This document shows positions 17,709-25,459 of a stretch of 47,923 bases of DNA, in pieces. This stretch comes from Clostridia bacterium BRH_c25 (GTDB lineage Bacteria > Bacillota_A > Clostridia > Lutisporales > Lutisporaceae). Where the stretch lies: positions 1-47,923 of the forward strand of contig LOES01000201.1 of assembly GCA_001515955.1 (NCBI GenBank), read 5' to 3'. The notes beneath the pieces are model-generated. The model had not been told where the DNA came from. It searched no databases and was given only the letters and a program-made list of their open reading frames with translations. A program made the position numbers and the translations under genes. The stretch's first letter is position 1, and each line of letters starts with the position of its first letter.

Positions 17709-18320
17709 TCAATACCCCAGTTCCTGTCCTACAAGAATGACCTCCAAGTCGGTCTTATAAGGCCTTCTGTTAATTATAGTCGTGACACTGCACATCCTCT
17801 GCGGGCTTCTGCAGTCAGAGCATTTTTCATTGACGGCGCAGGGAGTATCAAGCTTTAACCTTCTTGCGTTTTTATACGCATTATCCTTTATCCTTTGCAA
17901 TGCAGCATCCAGGTTCTTTGATATTTTGTTTACTCCACAAAGTATATAAACCTTTTTCGGTCCATAAATCATTGAGGTTACTCTGTTTCCCAATCCGTCA
18001 ATATTGACAAGCTGTCCTTCCTCAGTAAGAGCATTTGTACTTGACAAATATATGTCAGCCTGTGCTGCGTTCTTTCTGGCTTCATCCATGGCTTCGGAAT
18101 TGCTTTCCAGCCAGTGAAAAAAAACTTTGTTTCCCCTGTCAATGAGCTTCTTTGGTATTCCCAAGGAATTAACAGTCACAGATCCTCCGATTCCAACCTT
18201 GGCTTCTTGACTTATGCTCTCCATCAGGTAGCTTACTGCCGAATCTGAATCATCGAAATACGCGACCTTCATACCGTTTTTTTCCAAAGCTTCAAGAGTC
18301 TTTTTAACTACTTCCTGCAT
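17709..18320 (-). CDS. LUD-domain protein (lactate utilization, YkgG/LutC-like)
   Basis: A 203-residue protein of the LUD (DUF162) family. Some members (LutC) take part in lactate oxidation; stand-alone clostridial members have no known function. Visible are the GIGGSVTVNSLGI motif near residue 43, SSTNALTEEGQLVNIDGLGNRV near 90-110, and a C-terminal cysteine cluster CSDCRSPQRMC that could bind metal or an Fe-S cluster. The start ATG at 18320 is chosen because GAGGAG precedes it by 7 bases. It follows glnA by 32 bases. Confidence 0.85.
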   Translation of the reverse strand: MQEVVKKTLEALEKNGMKVAYFDDSDSAVSYLMESISQEAKVGIGGSVTVNSLGIPKKLIDRGNKVFFHWLESNSEAMDEARKNAAQADIYLSSTNALTEEGQLVNIDGLGNRVTSMIYGPKKVYILCGVNKISKNLDAALQRIKDNAYKNARRLKLDTPCAVNEKCSDCRSPQRMCSVTTIINRRPYKTDLEVILVGQELGY

Positions 18321-18352
18321 ACCATCACTCCTCACAAATAATCTATTTAATA

Positions 18353-19786
18353 TTACAAATCATAATACATTTCAAACTCCGCAGGATGTGGAACCAAGCT
18401 TATCTTCTTGTGCTCCTTATCCAGCTTGTTCATTATCCATGTATCAATGAGCTGTTTTGTAAATACACCGCCTCTTAGCAGGAATTCGTTGTCTTTCTTC
18501 AATACGTCCATAGCCTCTTCCAGGCTTTTCGGAAGACTTTTAATCTTCTTCCTTTCTTCCTCACCAAGCTCGAATATATTTACATCATATGGTCCAAAGC
18601 CCTCCTTAACAGGGTCAATACTGTTTATTATGCCATCCAGCCCTGCCATAAGCAGTGCTGAATAAGCAAGGTAAGGATTGCATGCAGCATCTGAAGGCCT
18701 GAACTCAAACCTTTTACTGTCGGGGCTGTTGCCATAGCCTGGTATTCTTATTACAGCACTTCTGTTTGAAGTGGCAAAACAAATACTTACCGGCGCTTCA
18801 TATCCGGGAACCAATCTCTTGTATGAGTTTGTGCTTGGGCTTGTAAATCCCAATAATGCCGGAGAATGCTTCAAAAGCCCCCCGATGAAATACAATGCAG
18901 TCTGACTGAGCCCCGAATAGCCGTCCTTATCATAGAACAAGGGCTTTCCATCCTTATATAGCCACATATGTACATGCATTCCACTTCCTGCCTCCCCAAA
19001 CATAGGTTTTGGCATGAAGGTGGCACTTTTCCCGTTTTTGATCGCCATATTCTTCACTACATATTTGAGCAGATAAGTCTTGTCAGCCATTTCCCTCATC
19101 CTGCCTGCTTCTACCTCCAGTTCAAGCTGCCCTGGTCCTCCCACCTCATGATGATGGTATTTTATCGGCATTCCAAGCTCTTCAAGCATCAGTGTCATCT
19201 TGCTTCTCAGATCGTTGGTTGTATCGTAGGGAAGTGCCAGGTGATATCCTCCCTTATGCTTGACTTTATAACCCAAATTATCTTCATATAATTCATTTGT
19301 ATTCCATTCGGCCTGTTTTGAATCGATGGTTACTTCCTGATGATTAGGCTTACTTTCGAAGGCTATCTGATCAAATATATAAAATTCAAACTCGGGGCCT
19401 ATTATATTCTCATCCGCTATACCAGTTGAAACCATGAATCTTTCAGCTTTTTCGGCAATATATCTTGGATCTCCCTCATACCTTTTTATTCCACCCTCCA
19501 AGGTGTGAATATCTCCTATCATACTCAGGGTTGGCACCTCACAGAAGGGATCTATAAAGGCTGTGCCCAGATCCGGTATAAAGACCATATCACTTTTTTC
19601 AACAGTGAGAAAACCATAGCTGGAACCGTCAAAGCCAATACCTTCCTCAAACAGCTTTTCACTCAACCGGGTCACCGGTATAGATAAATGATGCCATCTT
19701 CCTGTCAAATCAGTAATTTTGAAATCTACAATTTTAATCCCCCTTGAATCACAATACTCCTTAGCCTCAGTGAGATTTTCGAACAA
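18353..19786 (-). CDS. glnA: Glutamine synthetase type I
   Basis: A 477-residue enzyme making glutamine from glutamate, ammonia and ATP. Signatures include IGFDGSSYGF near residue 50, KYHHHEVGGPGQLELEVE near 200, GSGMHVHMWLYKDG near 260, NSYKRLVPGYEAP near 315 and RFEFRPSDAACNPYLAY near 350. The usual adenylylation tyrosine motif (NLYDLP) is absent, as expected in Firmicutes. The start is TTG with GGGGG eight bases upstream; no ATG alternative fits. A consensus promoter lies directly upstream. Confidence 0.95.
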   Translation of the reverse strand: MFENLTEAKEYCDSRGIKIVDFKITDLTGRWHHLSIPVTRLSEKLFEEGIGFDGSSYGFLTVEKSDMVFIPDLGTAFIDPFCEVPTLSMIGDIHTLEGGIKRYEGDPRYIAEKAERFMVSTGIADENIIGPEFEFYIFDQIAFESKPNHQEVTIDSKQAEWNTNELYEDNLGYKVKHKGGYHLALPYDTTNDLRSKMTLMLEELGMPIKYHHHEVGGPGQLELEVEAGRMREMADKTYLLKYVVKNMAIKNGKSATFMPKPMFGEAGSGMHVHMWLYKDGKPLFYDKDGYSGLSQTALYFIGGLLKHSPALLGFTSPSTNSYKRLVPGYEAPVSICFATSNRSAVIRIPGYGNSPDSKRFEFRPSDAACNPYLAYSALLMAGLDGIINSIDPVKEGFGPYDVNIFELGEEERKKIKSLPKSLEEAMDVLKKDNEFLLRGGVFTKQLIDTWIMNKLDKEHKKISLVPHPAEFEMYYDL

Positions 19787-19821
19787 TCCTATAACCCCCT
19801 TCGTTTAAATGTGTTAATTTT

Positions 19822-19850
19822 AGTATATTTAAACAATTTTAGGATGTCAA
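19822..19850 (-). promoter_or_regulatory. Consensus sigma-A promoter of glnA
   Basis: Minus strand TTGACA and TATACT with a 17-base spacer, 36-64 bases before the glnA start. It fits in the 65-base gap after the LCP gene. Confidence 0.85.
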
Positions 19851-19851
19851 A

Positions 19852-20736
19852 TTATTCCTCAATTATTGGCTTTAACAGCTCATCCATTTTTTCCTTGTTC
19901 ACGACATAAAAGGATAGTCTGTTTATGGTATCAGCCCTGCCGGGAATTGTTTGCAGGCTAATGCTTTCTCTCTTTATTTTCTGTGCTTTGGTAATATAGA
20001 ACATCATCTGCTTCGGGGACATATTTGTCTCTACGTAATCCTTAATGGGTCCCTGAAGCTTCAGGAAGCTTGTTACGATATTGCCCTTCAGAACTTTTTC
20101 GATGCCGAGCCTGACTATCTCCTGCTGCATCTTGACTCTGCCCAGGTCACCGTCCTTATATCCGCCGCCTTTGTTGTTCTTACGGTACCTTAAGAGCTTT
20201 ATTATGTCTTCTCCCTTGCTTACTGCCTGATCCTTTTTAAAGTGAATACTCAATCCGTCAACCGGGTCATCATAGTTCATATCCATCGGAACAGTTACTT
20301 TTATACCCCCTATAGCATCAACTATAGCTTTAACAGCTTTGTAGTCAACCTTGACATAGTAATGAACATCCACGCCTGTAAGTGACCCTACGCTTTCAAC
20401 CACGCTGTCGGCTCCTCCCCTTCCGTAGGAAGAGTTAATCTTACTATTTGCAGAAGTCTTATAGCCCTTTCTTGCAATATAAGTATCCCTGGGTATCGAT
20501 AATACGTCTACCGCTCCATCCCCAGGGTCAAAGCTGCAGAGCATAATTGAATCTGCAAGTCCGTTTGCGACACCCATTACTACTACATTTACACGTTTCT
20601 CCGGTACAGGATAACCTTCAGCACCACCCTTTACACTTATACTGTTCAGAAACTTGTATGTAAAGCCGTACCCGGCAGCTGCAATCAAACAAACCAATAT
20701 AACAACCGCACTTATTATTTTTCCTCTATTACTCAA
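19852..20736 (-). CDS. LytR-CpsA-Psr family protein
   Basis: A 294-residue membrane-anchored enzyme of the LCP family, which attaches teichoic acids or capsular polymers to peptidoglycan. A single N-terminal membrane segment (IISAVVILVCLIAAAGYGF, residues 7-25) is followed by the extracellular LCP domain. That domain has VVVMGVANGLADSIML (about 51-66), the DVLSIPRDTYI motif (about 77-87), KINSSYGRGG (about 99) and LLRYRKNN (about 184). The likely start is TTG after GGGAGG with a 7-base spacer. The polymer it transfers is not evident. Confidence 0.9.
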   Translation of the reverse strand: MSNRGKIISAVVILVCLIAAAGYGFTYKFLNSISVKGGAEGYPVPEKRVNVVVMGVANGLADSIMLCSFDPGDGAVDVLSIPRDTYIARKGYKTSANSKINSSYGRGGADSVVESVGSLTGVDVHYYVKVDYKAVKAIVDAIGGIKVTVPMDMNYDDPVDGLSIHFKKDQAVSKGEDIIKLLRYRKNNKGGGYKDGDLGRVKMQQEIVRLGIEKVLKGNIVTSFLKLQGPIKDYVETNMSPKQMMFYITKAQKIKRESISLQTIPGRADTINRLSFYVVNKEKMDELLKPIIEE

Positions 20737-20812
20737 TTAATAGCCTCCCAATAAAATTATTACATTCCTAGTTTAATTCTCTTCCCTCAATAAGTAAAGC
20801 TCATTGATGCAG

Positions 20813-20860
20813 AGAAAATATACCATAAAAGCGGCTAAATGCTTTTATGGTATATTTTCT
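20813..20860 (-). terminator. 20-bp stem-loop overlapping end of DUF3343 gene
   Basis: A perfect 20-bp stem (20813-20832 with 20841-20860) and an 8-base loop. The DUF3343 stop codon (20835-20837) lies in the loop. The U-rich distal arm could terminate transcription from the minus strand. Confidence 0.75.
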
Positions 20861-21095
20861 TTCCATTTTGCACTTCTACGTGATAATAGCCGGATACCTC
20901 CAGCTTTTCTTTGACGGCCAGTGCTATTATCTTATCAATTTCATCTACCTCCAGCTTTGCAGAAATTCCGCAGCTTACAGTTATTTCCCGGGGAACGGGC
21001 ATAATGTTTATATTAAAACCGCCATCCCGTATTACCTTTTCAAATTTCAAAGCATAGTGTGTAGAATCAAAAACAGCAATATAGTAATCATTCAT
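20835..21095 (-). CDS. DUF3343 protein (putative Se/S carrier-like)
   Basis: An 86-residue protein of the DUF3343 family, small proteins described as possible selenium or sulfur carriers because they often adjoin selenium-related genes. It begins MNDYYIAVFDSTHYALKFEK; the single conserved cysteine is in ITVSCGISAKLE near residue 42. The start ATG at 21095 has GAGGGG eight bases upstream; a GTG three codons earlier abuts that site. It has its own sigma-A promoter and diverges from the LysR gene. The function is inferred from family reports. Confidence 0.75.
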   Translation of the reverse strand: MNDYYIAVFDSTHYALKFEKVIRDGGFNINIMPVPREITVSCGISAKLEVDEIDKIIALAVKEKLEVSGYYHVEVQNGKKIYHKSI

Positions 21096-21121
21096 TGCAT
21101 TCACCCCTCATATCGTCTAAA

Positions 21122-21150
21122 ATTATAATATATCCGAAGAAAATTTACAA
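21122..21150 (-). promoter_or_regulatory. Sigma-A promoter of the DUF3343 gene
   Basis: Minus strand TTGTAA and TATAAT with a 17-base spacer, 27-55 bases upstream of the start. The 60-bp repeat at 21162-21221 lies just upstream of the -35. Confidence 0.7.
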
Positions 21151-21161
21151 ATAATTAATAT

Positions 21162-21221
21162 TATATATTTCGCGAAAAACATTTTACATTCTTAATTCAG
21201 GTTTCGCGTAAATGTTTCCTT
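21162..21221. repeat. 60-bp dispersed repeat, copy A
   Basis: Matches 32861-32920 at 55 of 60 positions in the same orientation. It contains a TTTCGCGAAA palindrome near one end, a second TTTCGCGTAAA 30 bases later, and near-complementary AAACATTTTAC / GTAAATGTTT. It lies between the divergent DUF3343 and LysR genes. Confidence 0.9.
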
Positions 21222-21229
21222 GATTGTTA

Positions 21230-21273
21230 TTGAATTCGCACTTTGCCCAATATAAATACTTTTGTGCGTTCAA
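21230..21273. promoter_or_regulatory. Imperfect inverted repeat upstream of LysR gene
   Basis: TTGAATTCGCAC (21230-21241) and GTGCGTTCAA (21264-21273) are complementary apart from two extra bases. It lies 36-79 bases before the LysR start, where autoregulatory LysR sites are often found. It could also form an mRNA hairpin. Confidence 0.4.
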
Positions 21274-21308
21274 TCTTATTTAAAATTCGCCTATTAGGAA
21301 GTGAAAAT

Positions 21309-22208
21309 ATGGACTTTAGACAAATTGAAGCCTTTGTATATGTGGTTCGATATAGTAGCTTTTCCAAGGCTGCAGATGCAATCTTCCTTACTCAGCCTAC
21401 AGTAAGCTCCCATATAAACACCTTGGAAAGGGAATTAGGCATCAAGCTGATTGACCGTTCCGGTAAGGAAGTAGAACCAACTAACGCCGGTAAAATCTTC
21501 TATGAATATGCCAATAATCTTATCATTATCAGAGACAATGCCGTATTTACCCTTAACAAGTTTTCCAAAAAGATCGAAGGAAAGGTTGATATAGCTGCGT
21601 CCACGGTACCGGCCGAATATCTGCTCCCCAAGCTTATGATTGGCTTCAGGAATAAATACAGTAATATTAACTTCTCTGTGGACCAATTGGATTCCAACCA
21701 GGTTGTTGATGAGCTTCTTGAGAAGAAATATGAGCTGGGAATGGTAGGCACAATAATAGAAAACAACAAGCTTGAATACCATAAGCTGGTTGAAGACAGG
21801 CTTGTATTGGCTGCTCCCTGCAACAAAAAATTCAGTACAATGACTTCAGAGGTTCTCCCCTTTGAAGCTGTAAAGGATGAAAACTTCATATACAGGGAAT
21901 CCGGCTCGGGTACAAGACAGGAATTTGAAAAGATATTCATGAAGCATGGAATAGTTCCATCTTCTATCAGAATTGCCGCCCAGTTTAACAGCATAGATGC
22001 TATAAAACAAGCCGTGAGCCAAGGACTGGGTGTATCAATAATGTCTTATATGAGTGTCGAGGACTATGTGAGGTTCGGCCTGATAAAAGCTTTCGATATA
22101 GAAGACTTTGACTTAACGAGAGCTTTCTACATAATCACACATAAAAAAAGACCGCTTTCGCCGGTCAATTCAGTATTCTTGAAATATGTGCTGGATAGTT
22201 TTAAATAG
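21309..22208 (+). CDS. LysR-family transcriptional regulator, selenium-metabolism type
   Basis: A 299-residue LysR regulator. The N-terminal winged-helix domain (FRQIEAFVYVVRYSSFSKAA and LTQPTVSSHINTLERELG, residues 3-50) is followed by a periplasmic-binding-like effector domain (residues about 90-295). The start ATG follows AGGAAGTGAAAAT. The protein resembles the clostridial LysR subfamily named for association with selenium metabolism, and the divergent DUF3343 neighbour supports this. The effector is unknown. The intergenic space carries two candidate binding sites. Confidence 0.8.
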   Translation: MDFRQIEAFVYVVRYSSFSKAADAIFLTQPTVSSHINTLERELGIKLIDRSGKEVEPTNAGKIFYEYANNLIIIRDNAVFTLNKFSKKIEGKVDIAASTVPAEYLLPKLMIGFRNKYSNINFSVDQLDSNQVVDELLEKKYELGMVGTIIENNKLEYHKLVEDRLVLAAPCNKKFSTMTSEVLPFEAVKDENFIYRESGSGTRQEFEKIFMKHGIVPSSIRIAAQFNSIDAIKQAVSQGLGVSIMSYMSVEDYVRFGLIKAFDIEDFDLTRAFYIITHKKRPLSPVNSVFLKYVLDSFK

Positions 22209-22261
22209 TAATGTATCCCCTTACTATATTCAGAGGGCTTCATCAGGTGTTCCTATGCACT

Positions 22262-22486
22262 TTATCGCTCATTACCATGTTTGAAGTTGCCTGTAACCTT
22301 TGCCAAAATTAGCTGTTCCTCTTTAGAATCAGCAGTCTTTATTCTGCGAATGAACTTCTCACTCTCACTGCCTTTTAATATCATGATTTGTTTTCCATTC
22401 CAGAAAATGAATACTTTATTATCCTTATTTATCTTATAGGAAAATACCTCTTCATCAAGTCTGTTCCGTTTATCAACGTTCTTCAT
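22262..22486 (-). CDS. Small conserved protein of unknown function
   Basis: A 74-residue, highly charged soluble protein starting MKNVDKRNRLDEEVF, with a central beta-like stretch KVFIFWNGKQIMILKG. The pattern of short strands and a basic C-terminus (KVTGNFKHGNER) suggests a nucleic-acid or ribosome-associated protein, but I recognise no family. The ATG at 22486 has GGAGG nine bases upstream, better than the longer frame. It is transcribed convergently with the LysR gene. Confidence 0.65.
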   Translation of the reverse strand: MKNVDKRNRLDEEVFSYKINKDNKVFIFWNGKQIMILKGSESEKFIRRIKTADSKEEQLILAKVTGNFKHGNER

Positions 22487-22595
22487 AGAATTATGCCTCC
22501 ATTCAATCCCATTGCCTTTTTGCAAGTAAGCTCATATAATCCTGCCCATAGTTTAAGAAATCATTCTAAAATATTCCATAATTCCATTCTTTTGT

Positions 22596-23204
22596 TCATA
22601 GCATTGCCTCAATCCGTTTTACTGCTTTTTTATCAAGTACTCCACCCGAAAGAGCATTAAGTATATAACTTTCTATTTCATTATTAGGCTGTTGTTTCCG
22701 AATCAATGTAAGAACAGTCAATATATCAATTAATATGAGCTTTTGCATTGTTGCTCTGATTTCGCCCATATTAAAAGATATCAATTGATCAGAAATCTTC
22801 ATCAGTAAATGCTTCTTATATGGCACTATTTCACTTAAAGACTGTATACACTGACGTACTGTTATAGGTTTTTCATCATTTAGAAGTGATAAATATTCGT
22901 CTATAACATTATCCAGTTTATTTTCCATATCCCATTTTGCATTGGCAGCAATAAGCATCAGCTCTATACTCCGCTGATATGAGTTTTCACTTTTTAGCTT
23001 CTCGCAAAATATATCCCAATACAGATATACATCATCAGAGTATTCCGAACGATGCTGAAGTAAAAGAAAGGAATGATATCTTGTAGTATCATCTTTTTCT
23101 GACAGCCAATCCACAAGCTGATGTATATCATCTACACGTAATGTTTTTGATATATCCTCCAGCTCATCCTTTTCAAGGGATGATAATCTCTCAAGTGTAA
23201 GCAT
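22596..23204 (-). CDS. Helical-repeat protein of unknown function
   Basis: A 202-residue protein built of amphipathic helices in a HEAT/ARM-like pattern (VDWLSEKDDTTRYHSFLLLQ, then repeated helix pairs). Clostridial homologues have sometimes been labelled SufBD-like, but I see no Fe-S assembly motifs, so that name is not used. The ATG at 23204 follows GAGGTGAAGAT. It lies 109 bases upstream of the 74-residue gene and may be co-transcribed with it. Confidence 0.65.
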   Translation of the reverse strand: MLTLERLSSLEKDELEDISKTLRVDDIHQLVDWLSEKDDTTRYHSFLLLQHRSEYSDDVYLYWDIFCEKLKSENSYQRSIELMLIAANAKWDMENKLDNVIDEYLSLLNDEKPITVRQCIQSLSEIVPYKKHLLMKISDQLISFNMGEIRATMQKLILIDILTVLTLIRKQQPNNEIESYILNALSGGVLDKKAVKRIEAML

Positions 23205-23366
23205 ATCTTCACCTCTATAAAAAATTATTTGATGTTTAATGTCCAGCACTTGTGGATAATTATACCATATAATGTACTATAGATATACAGGCAAAAGCTA
23301 CAAAACATTTCATATTATTCCATTTTATAGTATAATAATAGCACGTGTTTTGTGGGGGTAGAAGAT

Positions 23367-24203
23367 ATGCTTGATTTTGTTATATGCGCTGCCGCACTAT
23401 TATTAGGCCTGCTGATCCAAAAATTACAGAAGTATTATGTAATATCCTTCCTGGGTATAATATTTGCTTTTATTTTACCGACCCTTATATGCAATAATGT
23501 TATTATGCATACTATTAAAAAATTAACCGGTTTAAACGAAATAACGATAATAACCTCAATAATACTATATAGTGCAGGTACATCCGTATCTTTCCTGATT
23601 TTTAAGGTTTTAAGAATCCGTAAGCTGGAGCACCATATTTCATATTCCGATGAGTTCATAAATGAAAAGATACAGAATTTAATAGATGATATACGCAAAG
23701 AATTTCTTAACCATAAAAAACACTACGGCAATGACTTGTTTGTATCTCTATTCTTTGTAAAACGGATTTTCTGGGGTAAAATAATATGGAAAATTATAAG
23801 AATCGGCCATTCCGGAATGCCTGGCATTTTATCCGAACCTAATTGGAACGGGGTTATTAAGGATTATAAGAATACCAGTACAGGAAAGACAGTACTGCTG
23901 CAAGCCGGAAACACGATCAATTTCGCAGAGATTGATGATGCTGAATACAAGGGTCTGCCTGACAATATCCTAAACTGGTCAAAGCAGAATATCGTATACA
24001 GAATAAACATCCCTATCAAGAAAAATGAGGCAGATTCAAAAGTGGTATTTGTAATCAGTATAAATTGTATCGACAAAAGCTTTGATTGGGACAAAATGGG
24101 ATATAATGAAAGAAAGATACAATTAACCTATGCTCATAAGGTAGTAGATAATTACAAGAAAAGTCTGGCCGGTCTCTATAATTTTTTCAATTGCGTATAC
24201 TAA
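23367..24203 (+). CDS. Membrane protein of unknown function
   Basis: A 278-residue protein with two or three N-terminal membrane segments: FVICAAALLLGLLI, VISFLGIIFAFILPTLIC and a third around residues 60-80. A cytoplasmic domain of about 190 residues follows, mixed alpha/beta and ending in a conserved-looking NFFNCVY tail. The soluble part has a GAF-like composition but no clear motif. The start ATG has GGGGG eight bases upstream; an earlier GTG overlaps that site. It is followed by a 54-residue gene. Confidence 0.6.
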   Translation: MLDFVICAAALLLGLLIQKLQKYYVISFLGIIFAFILPTLICNNVIMHTIKKLTGLNEITIITSIILYSAGTSVSFLIFKVLRIRKLEHHISYSDEFINEKIQNLIDDIRKEFLNHKKHYGNDLFVSLFFVKRIFWGKIIWKIIRIGHSGMPGILSEPNWNGVIKDYKNTSTGKTVLLQAGNTINFAEIDDAEYKGLPDNILNWSKQNIVYRINIPIKKNEADSKVVFVISINCIDKSFDWDKMGYNERKIQLTYAHKVVDNYKKSLAGLYNFFNCVY

Positions 24204-24241
24204 TCCGGAATGATATAATTTGATTAAGGCAGGTGTTATTA

Positions 24242-24406
24242 ATGACTGTTGATAAAGTAAAAATCATCTCCAAGGGAAACGGAATGTATTTAAGCAATAT
24301 AGAAGCCGTAGATTTAAAACATAAAAAAGGCAAAATCATGACTCCGAAGGATTTTTTTGAAAGTCTTGTTTATAGAAAACCCATGAAAGCAAAACCAGCC
24401 AAGTGA
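24242..24406 (+). CDS. Uncharacterised 54-residue protein
   Basis: A short gene, MTVDKVKIISKGNGMYLSN to ...MKAKPAK. The ATG follows AGGCAGGTGTTATTA, and an intrinsic terminator comes 17 bases after the stop, so the unit looks complete. The protein is basic and has no membrane segment. It lies 38 bases after the membrane protein gene in the same direction and may be its partner. No family recognised. Confidence 0.6.
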   Translation: MTVDKVKIISKGNGMYLSNIEAVDLKHKKGKIMTPKDFFESLVYRKPMKAKPAK

Positions 24407-24422
24407 AAATCCAAGTGTATTC

Positions 24423-24451
24423 GACCTCCCTACCGGAGGTCTTTTTATTTT
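24423..24451 (+). terminator. Intrinsic terminator
   Basis: GACCTCC / GGAGGTC stem with a 5-base loop followed by TTTTTATTTT. It ends the plus-strand unit of the membrane protein and the 54-residue gene. Confidence 0.88.
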
Positions 24452-24473
24452 ATAATGCAGCCGAAATGAATAC

Positions 24474-24926
24474 CTATAACTTCTTCCTGAAAGTATAAGA
24501 TTCCTTGATCAGGTCATAACCAATGTTCTTATAAAAAGCATGGGCTTCCTTTCTTATGATGTTTGACCTCAGGCTGACTATGCTGCAGTCCTGTTCCTTT
24601 GCCCAGGCTTCAACTGCCAGCATCAGCTTCTTCCCTATACCCTGCCCCCTGCAGTCCTTATCAACGACAAGGCCGGCAACCTCGGCCATAAAGCCGGAAT
24701 AGAAAGGTTTGTAGACAAATCCTTGAACCCAGCCGGCTACCTTTCCACCAGGCAGCTCTGCAACAAGAATGATATGCTCTTCATCTCCCAAAAGGTGTTT
24801 CAATCTCCCAAACACCTCTTCAGGGGTAGCCGGATAACCCAGTTGAAGGCTTAGTGGAATAATATCAGCTATGTCATCCGGACAGGCTTGTCTTATGGTG
24901 AGTTTCTCAATATTTCTGCTTTCCAA
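24474..24926 (-). CDS. GNAT N-acetyltransferase
   Basis: A 150-residue single-domain acetyltransferase. The acetyl-CoA site is VDKDCRGQGIGKKLM near residues 90-104, preceded by the AEVAGLVV strand and followed by the C-terminal AHAFYKNIGYDLI signature. The substrate cannot be inferred; compact GNATs of this type modify small molecules or protein N-termini. The apparent start is TTG, nine bases after GGGGG. It is followed in genome order by another GNAT gene, but the two are not closely similar. Confidence 0.85.
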   Translation of the reverse strand: MESRNIEKLTIRQACPDDIADIIPLSLQLGYPATPEEVFGRLKHLLGDEEHIILVAELPGGKVAGWVQGFVYKPFYSGFMAEVAGLVVDKDCRGQGIGKKLMLAVEAWAKEQDCSIVSLRSNIIRKEAHAFYKNIGYDLIKESYTFRKKL

Positions 24927-24974
24927 TGTTACATGCCCCCTGTTAATATTTTTTCTATTCCTGTATGTACCGGC

Positions 24975-25418
24975 CTATTTCTGCTGCATATACAAGGTAT
25001 TGGGAAAGAAGCCCAACTTTTTATAAAAGCCTATAGTAGGTTCATTCTCCTGGGATACAGTCACCCCTATGACCTTACAGTTCTTTTCGTTCATCCATTG
25101 CAGATGCCTCTGTACCAGTTCCTTCCCGACTCCAGTCCCTCTGCTGCTCTCATCAACATGTACCGATTCAATTTCTCCCTTTCCATCCACCGCTGTTGAT
25201 ATACAATACCCTATATTCTTTCCGTTGCTTTTGGCGATGGTTATTTTCATTGTCTCCGCATCAAACACGCTGAATGCTTTGATTCTCTGTTCAAAACTCA
25301 TAGAACGATATAGTTCCTTGAAGTATTCTGAACTATTCTCATGATACTGTCTGTTCTTTTCCCAAAGATTCTTTATGACTCCAATGTCGTCATATGAAAT
25401 ATCAAATAACTCTAGCAT
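24975..25418 (-). CDS. GNAT N-acetyltransferase
   Basis: A 147-residue acetyltransferase with VDESSRGTGVGKELVQRHL (residues about 88-106) as the acetyl-CoA loop and TIGFYKKLGFF near residue 131. The N-terminal 40 residues are helical and acidic. The ATG follows GTGAGGAGGCAGATATT. It lies directly downstream of the amidohydrolase gene in the same direction (41 bases). Confidence 0.85.
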   Translation of the reverse strand: MLELFDISYDDIGVIKNLWEKNRQYHENSSEYFKELYRSMSFEQRIKAFSVFDAETMKITIAKSNGKNIGYCISTAVDGKGEIESVHVDESSRGTGVGKELVQRHLQWMNEKNCKVIGVTVSQENEPTIGFYKKLGFFPNTLYMQQK

Positions 25419-25459
25419 AATATCTGCCTCCTCACATTGTTTTTACTACAAATCTTTCG

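Noticed and set aside
22596..23204. Naming the helical protein SufBD
   Set aside because: No SufB/SufD motif or suf neighbours; the name would be a transferred misannotation.
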